DNA of 7,718 nt, taken from the NCBI GenBank assembly GCA_029881635.1, contig JAOUMG010000074.1, forward strand, positions 1 through 7,718, in the 5' to 3' direction. Shown in pieces: positions 7,489-7,718 of this stretch. This DNA comes from Paracoccaceae bacterium (GTDB lineage Bacteria > Pseudomonadota > Alphaproteobacteria > Rhodobacterales > Rhodobacteraceae). Numbering within the stretch: the first letter of the stretch is position 1; each line of letters begins with the position of its first letter. Both the position numbers and the translations under genes were made by a program. Under the pieces are notes generated by a model. The model saw only the letters and a program-made list of their open reading frames with translations. It had not been told where the DNA came from and made no database searches.

Positions 7489-7718
7489 AACTTGAAAAGA
7501 TTTTTTCTGAAGTCAAAGGCGGCCGAAAACTAAGCGAGCGCGAGTTGGCGGACCTCAAAAAGACGATTCTGGACCGCTCTGCTACGCCCTATGAGCTATC
7601 GCAGATTGTTTTGACCTATTGCCATTTACGCCCAATTGATGCCGATTTGGTAGTGTCGATCGCAGATTTGGCGTCGGAGTATGTCAAAGCAGGTGATGAG
7701 GAAAAAGCTTTCTGCGCC
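7485..7718 (+). CDS. Probable immunity protein of the Rhs toxin, partial (runs off right edge)
   Basis: Seventy-eight codons are visible and the frame is open at the window end. The GTG start at 7485-7487 overlaps the TGA of the ancestral toxin frame in a GTGA arrangement. A strong GGAGG site (7470-7474) stands 10 bases upstream, so it can be translated even though the toxin frame stops early. The product begins MKLEKIFSEVKGGRKLSERE and continues with helical stretches such as TPYELSQIVLTYCHLRPIDA and VSIADLASEYVKAGDEEKAF. It looks all-alpha and cytoplasmic, with no signal peptide. A small, helical, AT-richer gene directly after an Rhs tip is normally the cognate immunity gene. The role is inferred from position, and the family was not recognised. 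Confidence 0.6.
   Translation, partial: MKLEKIFSEVKGGRKLSERELADLKKTILDRSATPYELSQIVLTYCHLRPIDADLVVSIADLASEYVKAGDEEKAFCA

Overview
The window is a chromosomal segment that looks like an alphaproteobacterium, most likely of the Rhodobacteraceae. The basis is the gene order secE-nusG-rplK-rplA-rplJ-rplL-rpoB, the high GC content, the protein sequences (for example the RpoB N-terminus [18 protein letters not shown]), and an L11 protein of 150 residues with an extra basic loop. No species can be named from the sequence alone.

Positions 1 to 6273, all on the minus strand, hold the classical transcription/translation cluster. Read in the direction of transcription it is secE (protein translocase subunit), nusG (transcription elongation factor), rplK and rplA (L11, L1), rplJ and rplL (L10 and L7/L12 of the ribosomal stalk), and the first 884 codons of rpoB (RNA polymerase beta), which runs off the left edge. 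The spacers carry RNA structure. There is a terminator-like hairpin with a run of six T between secE and nusG, a structured leader upstream of rplJ, and two strong hairpins without a T-run between rplL and rpoB. These are the places where such operons are usually attenuated, processed or autoregulated.

Positions 6274 to about 6510 are a spacer between divergent units. It holds a probable secE promoter, five imperfect copies of an 11-bp tandem repeat, and a long inverted repeat followed by TTTT on the plus strand. The tRNA-Trp gene that often precedes secE in related genomes is not in this window.

Positions 6520 to 7718, on the plus strand, hold the accessory part: the 3' tip of an Rhs polymorphic-toxin gene without its large 5' part, then the start of a probable immunity gene. 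The conserved Rhs core ends at DPGGH, and the sequence then becomes visibly more AT-rich in the variable toxin tip. An in-frame TAA at 7312-7314 cuts the tip. The same frame stays open after it for 57 more codons of helical, charged sequence, up to a TGA that overlaps the immunity gene's GTG start by four bases. This looks like a displaced, decaying toxin cassette beside an essential operon, with the immunity gene possibly still expressed.

I see no new system beyond this. The most noteworthy points are the nonsense-split toxin tip, its position directly upstream of secE, and the 11-bp array in the spacer.
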